Numbered from the stretch's first letter, positions 17,757 through 26,484 are shown. The stretch is 64,000 nucleotides of DNA from Streptomyces sp. MUM 2J (GCF_022414535.1 NZ_JADWYM010000019.1:58358-122357); one strand, 5' to 3'. The notes: generated from the letters alone by a model not told the origin. A program made the numbers and translations.

Positions 17757-18802
17757 GCGGAACTCCTGTTGACGGGTGCGGACTGACGGAACATCAGCAC
17801 CAGGAGCCAGGGGGCGCCGACGGTGGCGGTGACCACGCCGACCGGCAGACCCTCCACGGGGAGCAGGTGCTGCACCACCAGGTCGGAGGCGAGCAGCAGC
17901 ACCGAGCCGGTCAGGCCGGTCAGCGCCAGCGTTCCGGGGCTGGGCGGGCCGGCCAGGAACTGCACCACGTGCGGCACGGCGAGCGCCACGAAGGCGACCG
18001 GGCCGGTGAGCGCGGCGGCCAGGGAGGCCAGCGCGATGGTGGTGAGGAGGAGGTGGAGACGGGCGGCCGCGACCCGCACTCCGAGCGGGCCCGCCGTGTC
18101 GTCGCCCAGGTCCAGGACGGCCAGTCGGCGGTACTGGAGGAACACGGCGGCCAGCGCCACCACGGTCGCGGCGGCGGCGCCCCACACCTCGGTCCAGGTT
18201 CGGCCGTAGAGGGAGCCGGTGGTCCACTGCAGCGCCGCCCCGGCCAGCTCGGCGGGGAAGCGTACGACCATGAGGTTCACGGCGGCGGCCAGCCCCGCCT
18301 GAACCGCCAGGCCCACTAGGACCAGGCGGGTGACGGCCAGGCCGGAACGCCAGGCGAACACCCCCAGCAGCACGGCGGCGAGCAGGCCGCCGCCCAGCGC
18401 GCCCACCGGGATGAGCGACTGCGAGGCTCCCACGGCCAGCAGGGACACCGAACCGAAGGACGCACCGCCGGTGATACCCACGACATCGGGGGAAGCCAGC
18501 GGGTTGCGGAACAGCCGCTGCAGCACGGCGCCGGACACGGCCAGACCGGCCCCGGCGACGATCGCCGCCGCCAGCCTCGGCGCCCGGAACTGCTGCACGA
18601 CGAGGACGTCACCCGCATCGCCCAGCCCGACCAGGGCGCGCAGCGCGACCGACGGGGACATCGACATCTCACCCGTGGTCAGGGAGACCGCGGCGAGGAA
18701 GCAGAGCAGGGCGACACAGCAGCAGGCGATCAGCGCGGTACGACGCTGCCGTACCGATGCGCCCGTGTGCGGGACGGAGGCGGCCTGCAGGGTCCTGGTC
18801 AT
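17753..18802 (-). CDS. FecCD-family iron-siderophore permease (second)
   Basis: 349 residues with about 10 membrane helices, typical for BtuC/FecCD permeases. Family signatures are LRAPRLAAAIVAGAGLAVSG-like (here RAPRLAAAIVAGAGLAVSG), RNPLASPDVVGITGGASFG after it, and the coupling helix PVAFVALAVPHVVQFLAG near the C-terminus that contacts the ATPase. It overlaps both neighbours by ATGA. It forms a heterodimeric channel with the product of the upstream gene. Confidence 0.94.
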   Translation of the reverse strand: MTRTLQAASVPHTGASVRQRRTALIACCCVALLCFLAAVSLTTGEMSMSPSVALRALVGLGDAGDVLVVQQFRAPRLAAAIVAGAGLAVSGAVLQRLFRNPLASPDVVGITGGASFGSVSLLAVGASQSLIPVGALGGGLLAAVLLGVFAWRSGLAVTRLVLVGLAVQAGLAAAVNLMVVRFPAELAGAALQWTTGSLYGRTWTEVWGAAAATVVALAAVFLQYRRLAVLDLGDDTAGPLGVRVAAARLHLLLTTIALASLAAALTGPVAFVALAVPHVVQFLAGPPSPGTLALTGLTGSVLLLASDLVVQHLLPVEGLPVGVVTATVGAPWLLVLMFRQSAPVNRSSA

Positions 18803-19824
18803 CGCGCCACCTTCCGGGTCAGCAGCGCCAGCAGCGGGGCGCCGAGGAAGGCGGTGACGATGCCCACCTCCAGTTCGGACGGGCGCACGACAAGCCGTCC
18901 GAGGACGTCGGCGGCGAGCAGCAGCAGCGGCCCAGCGATCAGGCATCCGGGCACCAGCAGCCGGTGGTCGCCGCCGAGCAGCGGGCGGACCAGGTGCGGC
19001 GCGGCCAGACCGATGAAGGCCAAGGGGCCGGCCACTGCGACCGCCGAACCGGCCAGCAGCACCACCGCGACCGTCCCGGCCAGCCGGATCCGGGTCACCG
19101 GCACCCCGAGCGCCTGCGCTGCGTCGTCGCCGAGCGCGAGGGCGTTGAGCGCGGGAGAGACGGCCAGCGCCAGGACCGCACCGATCACCAGCGTCGGCAG
19201 CATCGGATACAGCACGCCCAGCGGGCGTTCCGCCAGCGAGCCGGCCAGCCAGAAGCGGGCCTCGTCCAGCGTGCGCCGGCTGGCCAGCATCACCGCCGAC
19301 GTCCAGGACATGAGGACCAGTTGCAGCACCGTGCCGCCGAGCGCCAGCCGTACCGGGTCCAGCTCGCCCGCCCGGCGGGCCAGGGCCTGCGCGAACAGCG
19401 CGGCGCCGGCCGCCCCGGCGAAGGCGAACCACACGTACTCGACGGGACGGGTGAGGTGTAGCGCGTAGACGGCGGTGACCACGGCGAAGCCAGCACCGGC
19501 GTTGATGCCCAGCGTCGTCGGCGAGGCGAGCGGATTACGTGTGATCCCCTGGACCACCGCACCCGCCACACCGAGCGCGGCGCCGACGGCGAGCCCGACC
19601 ACGGTACGCGGCAGCCGCAGCCCCGTCACGACAATGGCGTCACGCCCGTGGGCGTCGCCGAACAGGGCGTCGGCCACCGTGGACAGCGGCACCGAGCGCG
19701 CGCCCAGGGCCAGGCTCACAGCGGCACACAGCACCAGGGCGGCGATCCCCGACACAAAAGGGGCGACCCGGCGGGCTGACGAAGGGGGCACGCCGGTGGA
19801 TGCGGCCCGTTCAGAGATGGACAC
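18799..19824 (-). CDS. FecCD-family iron-siderophore permease (first gene of operon)
   Basis: 341 residues, about 10 helices. The signatures LRLPRTVVGLAVGAALGVAG, RNPLASPTTLGINAGAGF and PLAFIGLAAPHLVRPLLG are clear. It is the first gene of the minus-strand run; the iron box at 19836-19854 lies directly upstream of its ATG, so the transporter and probably the whole biosynthetic set are derepressed in low iron. Confidence 0.95.
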   Translation of the reverse strand: MSISERAASTGVPPSSARRVAPFVSGIAALVLCAAVSLALGARSVPLSTVADALFGDAHGRDAIVVTGLRLPRTVVGLAVGAALGVAGAVVQGITRNPLASPTTLGINAGAGFAVVTAVYALHLTRPVEYVWFAFAGAAGAALFAQALARRAGELDPVRLALGGTVLQLVLMSWTSAVMLASRRTLDEARFWLAGSLAERPLGVLYPMLPTLVIGAVLALAVSPALNALALGDDAAQALGVPVTRIRLAGTVAVVLLAGSAVAVAGPLAFIGLAAPHLVRPLLGGDHRLLVPGCLIAGPLLLLAADVLGRLVVRPSELEVGIVTAFLGAPLLALLTRKVAR

Positions 19825-19835
19825 GGGGCGTTAGT

Positions 19836-19854
19836 TTAGGTAAGGCATACCTAA
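19836..19854. promoter_or_regulatory. Iron box (DmdR/IdeR operator) for the siderophore operon
   Basis: TTAGGTAAGGCATACCTAA is a 19-bp palindromic site matching 16 of 19 positions of the Streptomyces iron-box consensus TTAGGTTAGGCTCACCTAA as I recall it. It sits 12 bases upstream of the first permease start codon. Fe-loaded DmdR would repress here. Confidence 0.9.
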
Positions 19855-19919
19855 GTTTGTCAAGGCGGGCCGTCCTGTGACACGCGCCTCCCCCGATCGT
19901 CGACGGTCCACCTCGTAGG

Positions 19920-19938
19920 TAAGGTGAGGCTTACCTTT
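19920..19938. promoter_or_regulatory. Second iron box, for the ferric reductase gene
   Basis: TAAGGTGAGGCTTACCTTT matches about 14 of 19 positions of the iron-box consensus in the reverse orientation. It lies 34 bases upstream of the FhuF-like ORF start. Together with the box at 19836 it gives each divergent promoter its own operator. Confidence 0.8.
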
Positions 19939-19972
19939 TCTCAGCGCCCTGTCTCATGCGTGAGGAGTGCCC

Positions 19973-20848
19973 ATGACCATCGCCCCGGAGGTGCTGCCTG
20001 CCGACCCCGCGGCCACCGCCCCCGGTCTGCTCGCCGACGCCTACCGGCACCTCGCCGCATGCTGCGAGGCGCTCGACGTGCACGTCGCCGAGGCCGGACC
20101 GGCGACCGGTCACTCCCTGCGACCGGCTGGGCCCTGGGTCGACGCGGCAGAGCTGGCGCGGAACCCCGATGCCCTCGGCGCATTCGTCGATGCCGAGGCC
20201 ACTCGCCTCCAGCGCCGCTTCCGCCGCGCCCCGCGCAGGGACACAGCCGCCTCCCGCGCGCTGCACGACTACGCGTGGTCCGTCAGCTTGCTGATGAGCG
20301 GCCCCTGGTACCTGCACCGGCGCGTGGCGCGGATCCACCCGCACGACATCCGGGTGAACCCGGCGACCGGCGCATTCGAGATCACCCCCGGACCCGGCTT
20401 CCTCTGCCTCCCCGGCGACCCGGCGGCAGCCCGCCTTCCCGGCGTCCGGACGCTCCCCCACGAACAGGCCCTGCACGCCGAACTCCGCGCCGCAGTCGCC
20501 GACCACATGCGGCCCCTCCTCGCCGCCATCGGCCCCCACATCCGGCGCGGCCAGCGCGCCCTGTGGGGCATGGTCGCCGACGACCTGCTCTCTGGCATCT
20601 GGCACCTCGGCCGCCTACTCGGCCAGGAGGAACAGGCCGTACAGGCCGCCACCGATCTCCTCCCCCGCGCCATCCCGCCCTTCCCTGGAGGAGCCGACTT
20701 CCGGCACCTTCCCGGCAGCAACGGCCGCTCCCACACCACCCGCACCCGCCTCGGCTGCTGCCTGTACTACACCATCCGCCCCGGCGAGGCGTGCCTGACC
20801 TGTCCCCGCACCTGCGACGCAGAACGCGTCCAGCGACTGGAGTCCTGA
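19973..20848 (+). CDS. FhuF-like ferric-siderophore reductase
   Basis: 291 residues from an ATG preceded by GAGGAG; a GTG six bases earlier is also in frame. The C-terminus has the [2Fe-2S] pattern of FhuF proteins: two adjacent cysteines, ten residues, Cys, two residues, Cys (GCCLYY to CLTC). An IucA-like N-terminal part contains conserved tryptophans (YAWSVSLLMSGPWYLHRR). FhuF-type enzymes reduce ferric siderophore in the cytosol to release iron. It is divergent from the importer operon and has its own iron box, so it is probably the reductase serving this uptake system. Confidence 0.88.
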   Translation: MTIAPEVLPADPAATAPGLLADAYRHLAACCEALDVHVAEAGPATGHSLRPAGPWVDAAELARNPDALGAFVDAEATRLQRRFRRAPRRDTAASRALHDYAWSVSLLMSGPWYLHRRVARIHPHDIRVNPATGAFEITPGPGFLCLPGDPAAARLPGVRTLPHEQALHAELRAAVADHMRPLLAAIGPHIRRGQRALWGMVADDLLSGIWHLGRLLGQEEQAVQAATDLLPRAIPPFPGGADFRHLPGSNGRSHTTRTRLGCCLYYTIRPGEACLTCPRTCDAERVQRLES

Positions 20849-21224
20849 GCCAGCGAACCGCACACGCCAGGCACCGCCGTGCGACCGAACCTTCGCAGGC
20901 ACTCCGCCGGGCGGGGTGGAGGCACATGGCGAACGCGGCCAAGCAGGCGTGTGCCGTGTTCATCGCCGTCGAGCGCCAAGGCTTCAGTGGTGCCTTCCAG
21001 CGCATCGTCCAGCGGCGTCGTCCCTTGCCGGTCGGGTCCAGGCTCATCATCGCCATGCAGACGCACTTCAACGCGGCGGCTTCCGAGGGGAAGCGACCGC
21101 GGGCCCGAACGGCCTTGCGGATGCCGCCGACGCCTGTGGAGGGGTAGGGCGTGCCTATGGCCGGAGTGTGGGTCCAGCGGCTCTGACCTGGGCTTTGGTG
21201 TCCCAGGCGGCGGCATGGTGGTGG
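20849..21224. other. Gap between the reductase gene and the tRNA gene
   Basis: 376 bases. An ATG at about 20926 opens a 73-codon frame ending at 21147 that looks weakly protein-like (QACAVFIAVERQGFSGAF), with a GGTGGAGG stretch just before it. I recognise no family and cannot exclude chance. Lying at the 3' side of a tRNA gene, this stretch is a candidate remnant of an integrated element. No integrase or duplicated tRNA end was found. Confidence 0.35.
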
Positions 21225-21297
21225 CGCCCCCGGCAGGACTCGAACCTGCGGCCAAGCGCTTAGAAGGCGCCTGCTCTATCCACTGAGCTACGGGGGC
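21225..21297 (-). tRNA. tRNA-Arg (anticodon TCT)
   Basis: Full cloverleaf on the minus strand: 7-bp acceptor stem GCCCCCG/CGGGGGC, D-arm GCTC-AGTGGATA-GAGC, anticodon stem GGCGC/GCGCT with loop CTTCTAA giving anticodon TCT, T-arm GCAGG-TTCGAGT-CCTGC and discriminator G. CCA is not encoded at the 3' end. It reads the rare Streptomyces codon AGA. Confidence 0.97.
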
Positions 21298-21615
21298 CTG
21301 GTGTGGTGGCCTCTGTCAAGGTGCCCGGGTGCGGGCCGGTCCGTGACGTCGCCGGGGACAAGGATAGGGCTCCCGGATCCTTGCCCCTGCCGCTTCGCCT
21401 CCGTGGCTCGATGAGGTTCGGTGAAGCGGTCCTGATAATCGCAGGCAGGTACGAATCGTGCATCGCTTTTGACGGCGAGCGCCACCGGTGTTGTGCACTC
21501 GTTATGCCTGGGCTGTACCCATGTCCCAGTCGTCCCTTCCGTCCCTTGTGTTCAGTCGGCGCGCAGGCATGCCCATATGCTTCAGAATTCCCCTGAAATT
21601 GGGCATTCTTCGCAT
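21298..21615. other. Promoter gap upstream of dynA
   Basis: About 318 bases between the divergent tRNA and GTPase genes. A less GC-rich core near 21420-21610 probably contains the dynAB promoter. No gene or clear operator seen. An in-frame ATG at 21577 is an alternative start for the next gene. Confidence 0.4.
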
Positions 21616-23223
21616 GTGGTGACCTTGGACGTACGGCCTCAGCTGCTCGACGCACTCTCCGCGCTGCGCGACCGTGTCGCGGCCGCACGCTTCCCGCTGC
21701 CCCTGGCAGGGGCCCCACGCGCGCGTGCCAACCGCGATGAACTGCTCGCCCAGCTCGACGACTACTTGGTGCCCCGTCTGCGCCAGCCCGAAGCACCCCT
21801 GCTGGCGGTGGTGGGCGGCTCGACCGGCGCCGGTAAGTCGACGCTCGTCAACTCGCTGGTGGGGCGGCGGGTCAGCGAGGCGGGTGTGCTGCGCCCGACG
21901 ACCCGCACCCCGGTCCTGGTCTGCCACCCCGAGGACCAGCACTGGTTCAGCGGGATGCGCGTACTGCCCGACCTCACACGCGTGTGGACGCCTCATCAGG
22001 ACGTGGGCGACGACCTGCTGCTGCCCGACGAGCACCCCGTGCGCGTCCTGCGCATCGAGACCGCCGACACCCTGCCGCCGGGTCTCGCCCTCCTCGACGC
22101 GCCCGACGTCGACTCCCTCCTCGCCGAGAACCGTGTCCTGGCCGCCGAACTCATCTGCGCCGCCGACATCTGGGTGATGGTCACCACGGCCGCCCGCTAC
22201 GCCGACGCGGTGCCCTGGCATCTGCTGCGCACCGCCAAGGAGTACGACGCCACGCTCGTGACCGTCCTGGACCGCGTGCCCCACCAGGTCGTCGCCGAGG
22301 TGTCCCGGCAGTACGGGGCGCTGCTCACCAAGGCAGGACTGGGCGACGTACCCCGGTTCACGGTGCCCGAACTGCCGGAATCCGCCTGGGGCGGCGGACT
22401 GCTTCCGGCCACCGCCGTCGCCCCGCTGCGAGCCTGGCTCGTCCACCACACGCAGGACCCCGGAGCGCGCCAGCACGCCATGGGGCGCACCGTGTACGGA
22501 ATCCTCGACTCCCTCAAGTCGCGCATGCCCGAGCTCGCCGGCGCCACGGCGCAGCAGTACGCGGCGGCGCTCCGGCTCACCGCCGCCGTCGACGGGGCGT
22601 ACGACAGCGAGCACGCGCGCGTCAGAGGGCGGTTGCAGGCGGGTGCCGCCCTTGCCGGTGACGCGCTCAAGCGCTGGCGGGCCTACCCCCTCGACTGCAC
22701 TGCGGGCGAACTCCTCGACGCCCTGGTGGAGAGCCTCTCCTCACTGCTGCTGTGCGCCGTCACCGCCGCCGACGAGCGGATCGACGACGCCTGGCGTCGC
22801 GAACCGGCGGCGGACGCCGACGGCCTGGCCGACCCCGACGCCACCCCGGAGAACACCGAGCACCGGATCGGGCTCGCCGTACGACGGTGGCGGCGCGAGC
22901 TGGAGGAGTACGCCGAGGAGGAGGTACGCGGGCTGGAGCGCGGCGCCGTACCCGACCCCGAGCTGATCGCGGCGCTCGTCGCCACCGCCCTGCTGGGCGG
23001 GCGCCGCGCGCGCTCCGCGGGCGAGGGCCTCGCGGAGCGGCTCGGGGCGCACGGCGCACTGCGACTGCGCGACCGGGGCGGGCGCCTGCTCGCCGAGCAC
23101 GTGGACGGGGTCCTGCACGCCGAGCGGGAGCGGCGTCTGGCGCCGCTCGACGGGCTCGACGTCCACGCCGAGCCCCAGGCCGAACTGATCGCCGCGCTGT
23201 CCCTGCTGCAGAAGGAGAGATGA
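21616..23223 (+). CDS. dynA: Dynamin-like GTPase DynA (sporulation division)
   Basis: About 535 residues from GTG (an adjacent GTG and an ATG at 21577 are alternatives; no strong ribosome site decides). A GTPase domain has the P-loop GGSTGAGKST near residue 65, switch-like RPTTRTPV, and DAPDVDSL in place of the usual DxPG. A long alpha-helical, arginine/glutamate-rich C-terminal half follows, with no membrane helix. The gene is 3 bases upstream of a second GTPase gene and then ssbB. This matches, from memory, the dynA-dynB locus of Streptomyces, whose products stabilise FtsZ rings at sporulation septa. The identification rests on family plus gene order. Confidence 0.8.
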   Translation: MVTLDVRPQLLDALSALRDRVAAARFPLPLAGAPRARANRDELLAQLDDYLVPRLRQPEAPLLAVVGGSTGAGKSTLVNSLVGRRVSEAGVLRPTTRTPVLVCHPEDQHWFSGMRVLPDLTRVWTPHQDVGDDLLLPDEHPVRVLRIETADTLPPGLALLDAPDVDSLLAENRVLAAELICAADIWVMVTTAARYADAVPWHLLRTAKEYDATLVTVLDRVPHQVVAEVSRQYGALLTKAGLGDVPRFTVPELPESAWGGGLLPATAVAPLRAWLVHHTQDPGARQHAMGRTVYGILDSLKSRMPELAGATAQQYAAALRLTAAVDGAYDSEHARVRGRLQAGAALAGDALKRWRAYPLDCTAGELLDALVESLSSLLLCAVTAADERIDDAWRREPAADADGLADPDATPENTEHRIGLAVRRWRRELEEYAEEEVRGLERGAVPDPELIAALVATALLGGRRARSAGEGLAERLGAHGALRLRDRGGRLLAEHVDGVLHAERERRLAPLDGLDVHAEPQAELIAALSLLQKER

Positions 23224-23226
23224 CCG

Positions 23227-25506
23227 GTGACCGCCGTCACTGATCAGGACCACACGGAGCACGCCGATCACCCCGGGGAGGGGACCGTGCAGGACGACCG
23301 CAGCGTTTCGCAGGACCGCCGGCGCCCCGGCGACCGCGGCCTCCCCGAGGGCGGCGACGCGGGCGGCGCCCCCGGAGCCGCCGACGCGGAGGAGGGCCCG
23401 GCCGCGGCCCCCGGCCATGGCGGGCGCGCACAGGAACAGGAGTCCGGCTCGGAGCGAGCGGAGGCAGGAGGGTCCACGCAGCCGGAGCCGGGCGGGGCGC
23501 CCGGCGGGCGCCCCGGGAAGCCCGAGGAACGGGGCGAGGGCGCGCCGCGGGCTGCGGAGCGCGCTGTGGAGCGCAGGGCTCGGGAGGCGCGGGGCGCGGA
23601 GCCCGGGACGGCGTCCGGGACTGACGTACGCGCGCGTGCCGGCGACGACGGACGCGCGCGGGGCCGTGAGGACCTGCCTGCACGCGGAGGGAACGACGTA
23701 CGTGCACATGGAGGGAACGACGTGCGTGCACGTGGCGGGGAGGCCGCTCCGGCCGGGGACGACGGCCCGCACGCCCGCGACGGCTCCTCGCCCGCCTGGG
23801 ACGACGGGCTGATCGCGCGGCGGGTGAACGAGACCGGGGGTGCGGCGGAGCCCTCCGCCGTCCTCGAACCCCGGACCGGCGGCAGCGGCGGGCCCCGTGG
23901 GGCGGCTCCGCTGGCGTACGACGGACATCTGCGGTCGCGGCTGGACGCCCTTCGGGAGTTGGTGGGGCTCTCCCGCGCACGCCTGGACAGCCGGACTCTC
24001 GCCGAGGCGGGACGCGTGCTGGACGAGGCGGCGGCGCGGCGCAAGCTCTCCGGGCAGCACACCGTCGTCGCCATCGCGGGCGCGTCCGGCAGCGGCAAGT
24101 CGCAGCTGTTCAACACGCTCGCCGGGGTGGCCATCTCGGAGACCGGGGTGCGGCGACCGACCACCGCCGCCCCCATCGCCTGCAGCTGGAGCGACGGCGG
24201 GGCGAGCCTGATCGAGCGCCTCGGCATCCCGCCCCGGTTGCGGCGGCGGCCGGTGCAGAGCCCGGAGCCGGAGGAACAACTGCGCGGGCTGGTCCTGGTG
24301 GACCTGCCCGACCACGACTCCGCCGCCCTGCAGCACCGCGAGCAGGTGGACCGCGTCCTGCGCCTCGTCGACGCCGTCATCTGGGTCGTCGACCCGGAGA
24401 AGTACGCCGACGCCGTTCTCCACGAGCGCTACCTGCGGCCCATGGCGGGCCATGCCGAGGTGATGTTCGTCGTCCTCAACCAGACCGACCGGCTGCCCGG
24501 CGAGGCGGCCGACCTGGTCCTCGACGACCTGCGGCGGCTGCTGGACGAGGACGGCATCGCGCTGGGCGAGCACGGCGAACCCGGTGCCACCGTGCTCGCC
24601 CTGTCCGCGCTCACCGGGGACGGTGTGGGGGAGCTGCGCGAGGCGCTCGGCCAGTTCGTCGGGGAGCGCGGGGCCGCGGCCCGCCGGATCTCGGCGGACG
24701 TGGACGCCGCCGCGGGCGGACTGCGGCCCGTCTACGCCGCCGGGCGGTGTACGGGGCTCAGCGAGGAGGCGCGTGAGGAGTTCTCCGCGCGGCTGGCCGA
24801 CGCCGTCGGCGCCACCGCGGCGGGCGAGGCGGCCGAACGGGCCTGGCTCCGCAACGCCAACCGGGCCTGCGGGACGCCCTGGTTGCGGCTGTGGCGCTGG
24901 TTCCAGGACCGGGGCGAGCCCCCCACGGGACGTCTGCCGCTGCGCGCACAGGCCGACGCCGAGGCCACCGCGCGGCAACGGGTGGAGCAGGCGGTGCGCA
25001 CGGTGGCCGAGCAGGCGTCGGCCGGACTCCCCGCGGCGTGGGCCCAGGCCGTGCGCGAGGCCGCGGTACGCGGCGCGCAGGGGCTGCCCGAAGCGCTGGA
25101 CGAGCTGGCGGCACGTGCCGGGACGCTGTCTCCGAGCCGGCCACCGCGGCCGGGCTGGTGGCCCGCGGCGGTGCTGGTGCAGGCGTCCATGACGCTGCTT
25201 CAGGTCGTCGGGGGGCTGTGGCTGGTGGGGCAGATCATCGGGGTGATGGCGCCGAACCTGGGCGTGCCGGTGCTGCTGATGGTGGCGGGCATCGTGGGGG
25301 GCCCGCTCGTGGAGTGGAGCTGCCGGATGGCCGCCCGCGGCCCCGCCCGGCGGTACGGTCAGGAAGCCGAACGCAGACTCAGGGAGTCCGCTGCCGGATG
25401 CGGCCGGGCGCGGGTGCTGGACCCGGTCGCGGCGGAGCTGCTGCGGTACCGGGAGGTGCGCGAGCAGTACGCGCGGGTCACGGGTGTGGGCGCGGTGGCG
25501 CGCTGA
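23227..25506 (+). CDS. dynB: Membrane-anchored dynamin-like GTPase DynB
   Basis: 759 residues from GTG with an AGGAGAG ribosome site. The first 230 residues are low-complexity (Gly, Glu, Arg, Pro) and include three near-repeats of R-A-x-G-G-N-D-V around residues 151-173. A GTPase domain follows with P-loop GASGSGKS (about residue 285), RRPTTAAP, VDLPDHDS and NQTD (the G4 base-specificity motif). A helical region leads to two C-terminal membrane segments (about residues 640-695) and a short cytosolic tail. In Streptomyces the membrane DynB partners DynA at the septum. Co-transcription with dynA is likely given the 3-base gap. Confidence 0.82.
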   Translation: MTAVTDQDHTEHADHPGEGTVQDDRSVSQDRRRPGDRGLPEGGDAGGAPGAADAEEGPAAAPGHGGRAQEQESGSERAEAGGSTQPEPGGAPGGRPGKPEERGEGAPRAAERAVERRAREARGAEPGTASGTDVRARAGDDGRARGREDLPARGGNDVRAHGGNDVRARGGEAAPAGDDGPHARDGSSPAWDDGLIARRVNETGGAAEPSAVLEPRTGGSGGPRGAAPLAYDGHLRSRLDALRELVGLSRARLDSRTLAEAGRVLDEAAARRKLSGQHTVVAIAGASGSGKSQLFNTLAGVAISETGVRRPTTAAPIACSWSDGGASLIERLGIPPRLRRRPVQSPEPEEQLRGLVLVDLPDHDSAALQHREQVDRVLRLVDAVIWVVDPEKYADAVLHERYLRPMAGHAEVMFVVLNQTDRLPGEAADLVLDDLRRLLDEDGIALGEHGEPGATVLALSALTGDGVGELREALGQFVGERGAAARRISADVDAAAGGLRPVYAAGRCTGLSEEAREEFSARLADAVGATAAGEAAERAWLRNANRACGTPWLRLWRWFQDRGEPPTGRLPLRAQADAEATARQRVEQAVRTVAEQASAGLPAAWAQAVREAAVRGAQGLPEALDELAARAGTLSPSRPPRPGWWPAAVLVQASMTLLQVVGGLWLVGQIIGVMAPNLGVPVLLMVAGIVGGPLVEWSCRMAARGPARRYGQEAERRLRESAAGCGRARVLDPVAAELLRYREVREQYARVTGVGAVAR
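23676..23743 (+). repeat. Tandem imperfect repeat inside dynB
   Basis: A unit of about 24 bases containing GGAGGGAACGACGT and GCAC repeats two to three times, encoding successive R-A-(R/H)-G-G-N-D-V peptides. The surrounding region is low-complexity. Such coding repeats expand or contract easily. Confidence 0.7.
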
Positions 25507-26019
25507 GCGGGTGCCGGTGGTGAGCACGGGCACGGGCGAGCGGTGCATCGGCGATCGGCTGGTGCACCGGGCTCGGGCGGGGGCGGGCCGCCGGCGGAGC
25601 ACCGGGGGTGGACTACCAGTGTGAGGCGGGCATGGGCCGTGTGCCCCGAGTGGGCCCGCCCGCGCGGGCCGTACACCGGCGGGTGGTCCCGGTCCGGGGG
25701 CGCGCCGTCCGGGTGGGCTCCGCCCTGGTGGTGCCCGTCGGAACGGACTTCGGCCAGGTGGGGTGACGGACAGGTCCGAAGGGCACCGCTGACTCGTCCG
25801 GGTGGCGGCGATGTCCACAGCCCGTGGGTGGTCCACAGCGCTCGGCGGGCCCGGCCCGGTAGGGGCAGTCTGGCTTGCACAGCGGTCGCGACGGACGCGA
25901 TCGCCGCGGAAGCGGTGCGGCGCGTCGAACGCCCGCCACCGCGCCGGACGCAGCCGCGCGGGACGGGCCCGGCGGCGTGTCCGCCCGGCCGGCACGCCGG
26001 GCGGAAGGGGGTGTTCACG
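25507..26019. other. 513-base gap upstream of ssbB
   Basis: No coding frame is convincing on either strand. The region is GC-rich with a few TGG-rich runs. The ribosome site and promoter of ssbB must lie in the right part (GGAAGGGGG at 26002-26010). No terminator for dynB could be picked out. Confidence 0.4.
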
Positions 26020-26484
26020 ATGAACGAGACGGTCATCTGCGCGGTGGGCAACGTGGCGACGTCGCCGGTCTACCGGGAGGCGGCCGCGGGGCCGTCGGCC
26101 CGGTTCCGACTCGCGGTGACGTCCCGCTACTGGGACCGGGAGAAGAGCGCCTGGACCGACGGGCACACCAACTTCTTCACCGTCTGGGCCAACCGGCAGC
26201 TCGCCGTGAACGCCGCGGCATCGCTGTCGGTCGGCGAACCGGTCATGGTGCAGGGGCGGTTGAAGGTGCGCACGGACGTGCACGACGGACAGAGCCGGAC
26301 CTCCGCCGACATCGACGCGGTCGCGATCGGACACGATCTCTCCCGCGGCACCTCGGTCTTCCGCCGGACGGGGCGCCCCGAGGCGACCGTCCCGCCGAAC
26401 CGTCCGGAACCCAACTGGGAAACACCAGCGGTCACTTCGGAGCCTGCGGCCCAGCGGGGAGAAACGACTTCCGCGGTGACGTAA
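26020..26484 (+). CDS. ssbB: Single-stranded DNA-binding protein, SsbB type
   Basis: 154 residues from an ATG with a purine-rich ribosome site. One OB-fold SSB domain fills residues 1-110 (VGNVATSPVYRE, RFRLAVTSRYWD, FFTVWANRQLAVNAAASLSVG, VMVQGRLKVRT). The tail of about 45 residues ends in GETTSAVT and lacks the acidic DDDIPF tip by which SsbA recruits replication and repair proteins. Streptomyces carries two SSBs; the short tail-less SsbB is needed for chromosome segregation during sporulation. The position right after dynAB agrees with that. Confidence 0.9.
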   Translation: MNETVICAVGNVATSPVYREAAAGPSARFRLAVTSRYWDREKSAWTDGHTNFFTVWANRQLAVNAAASLSVGEPVMVQGRLKVRTDVHDGQSRTSADIDAVAIGHDLSRGTSVFRRTGRPEATVPPNRPEPNWETPAVTSEPAAQRGETTSAVT

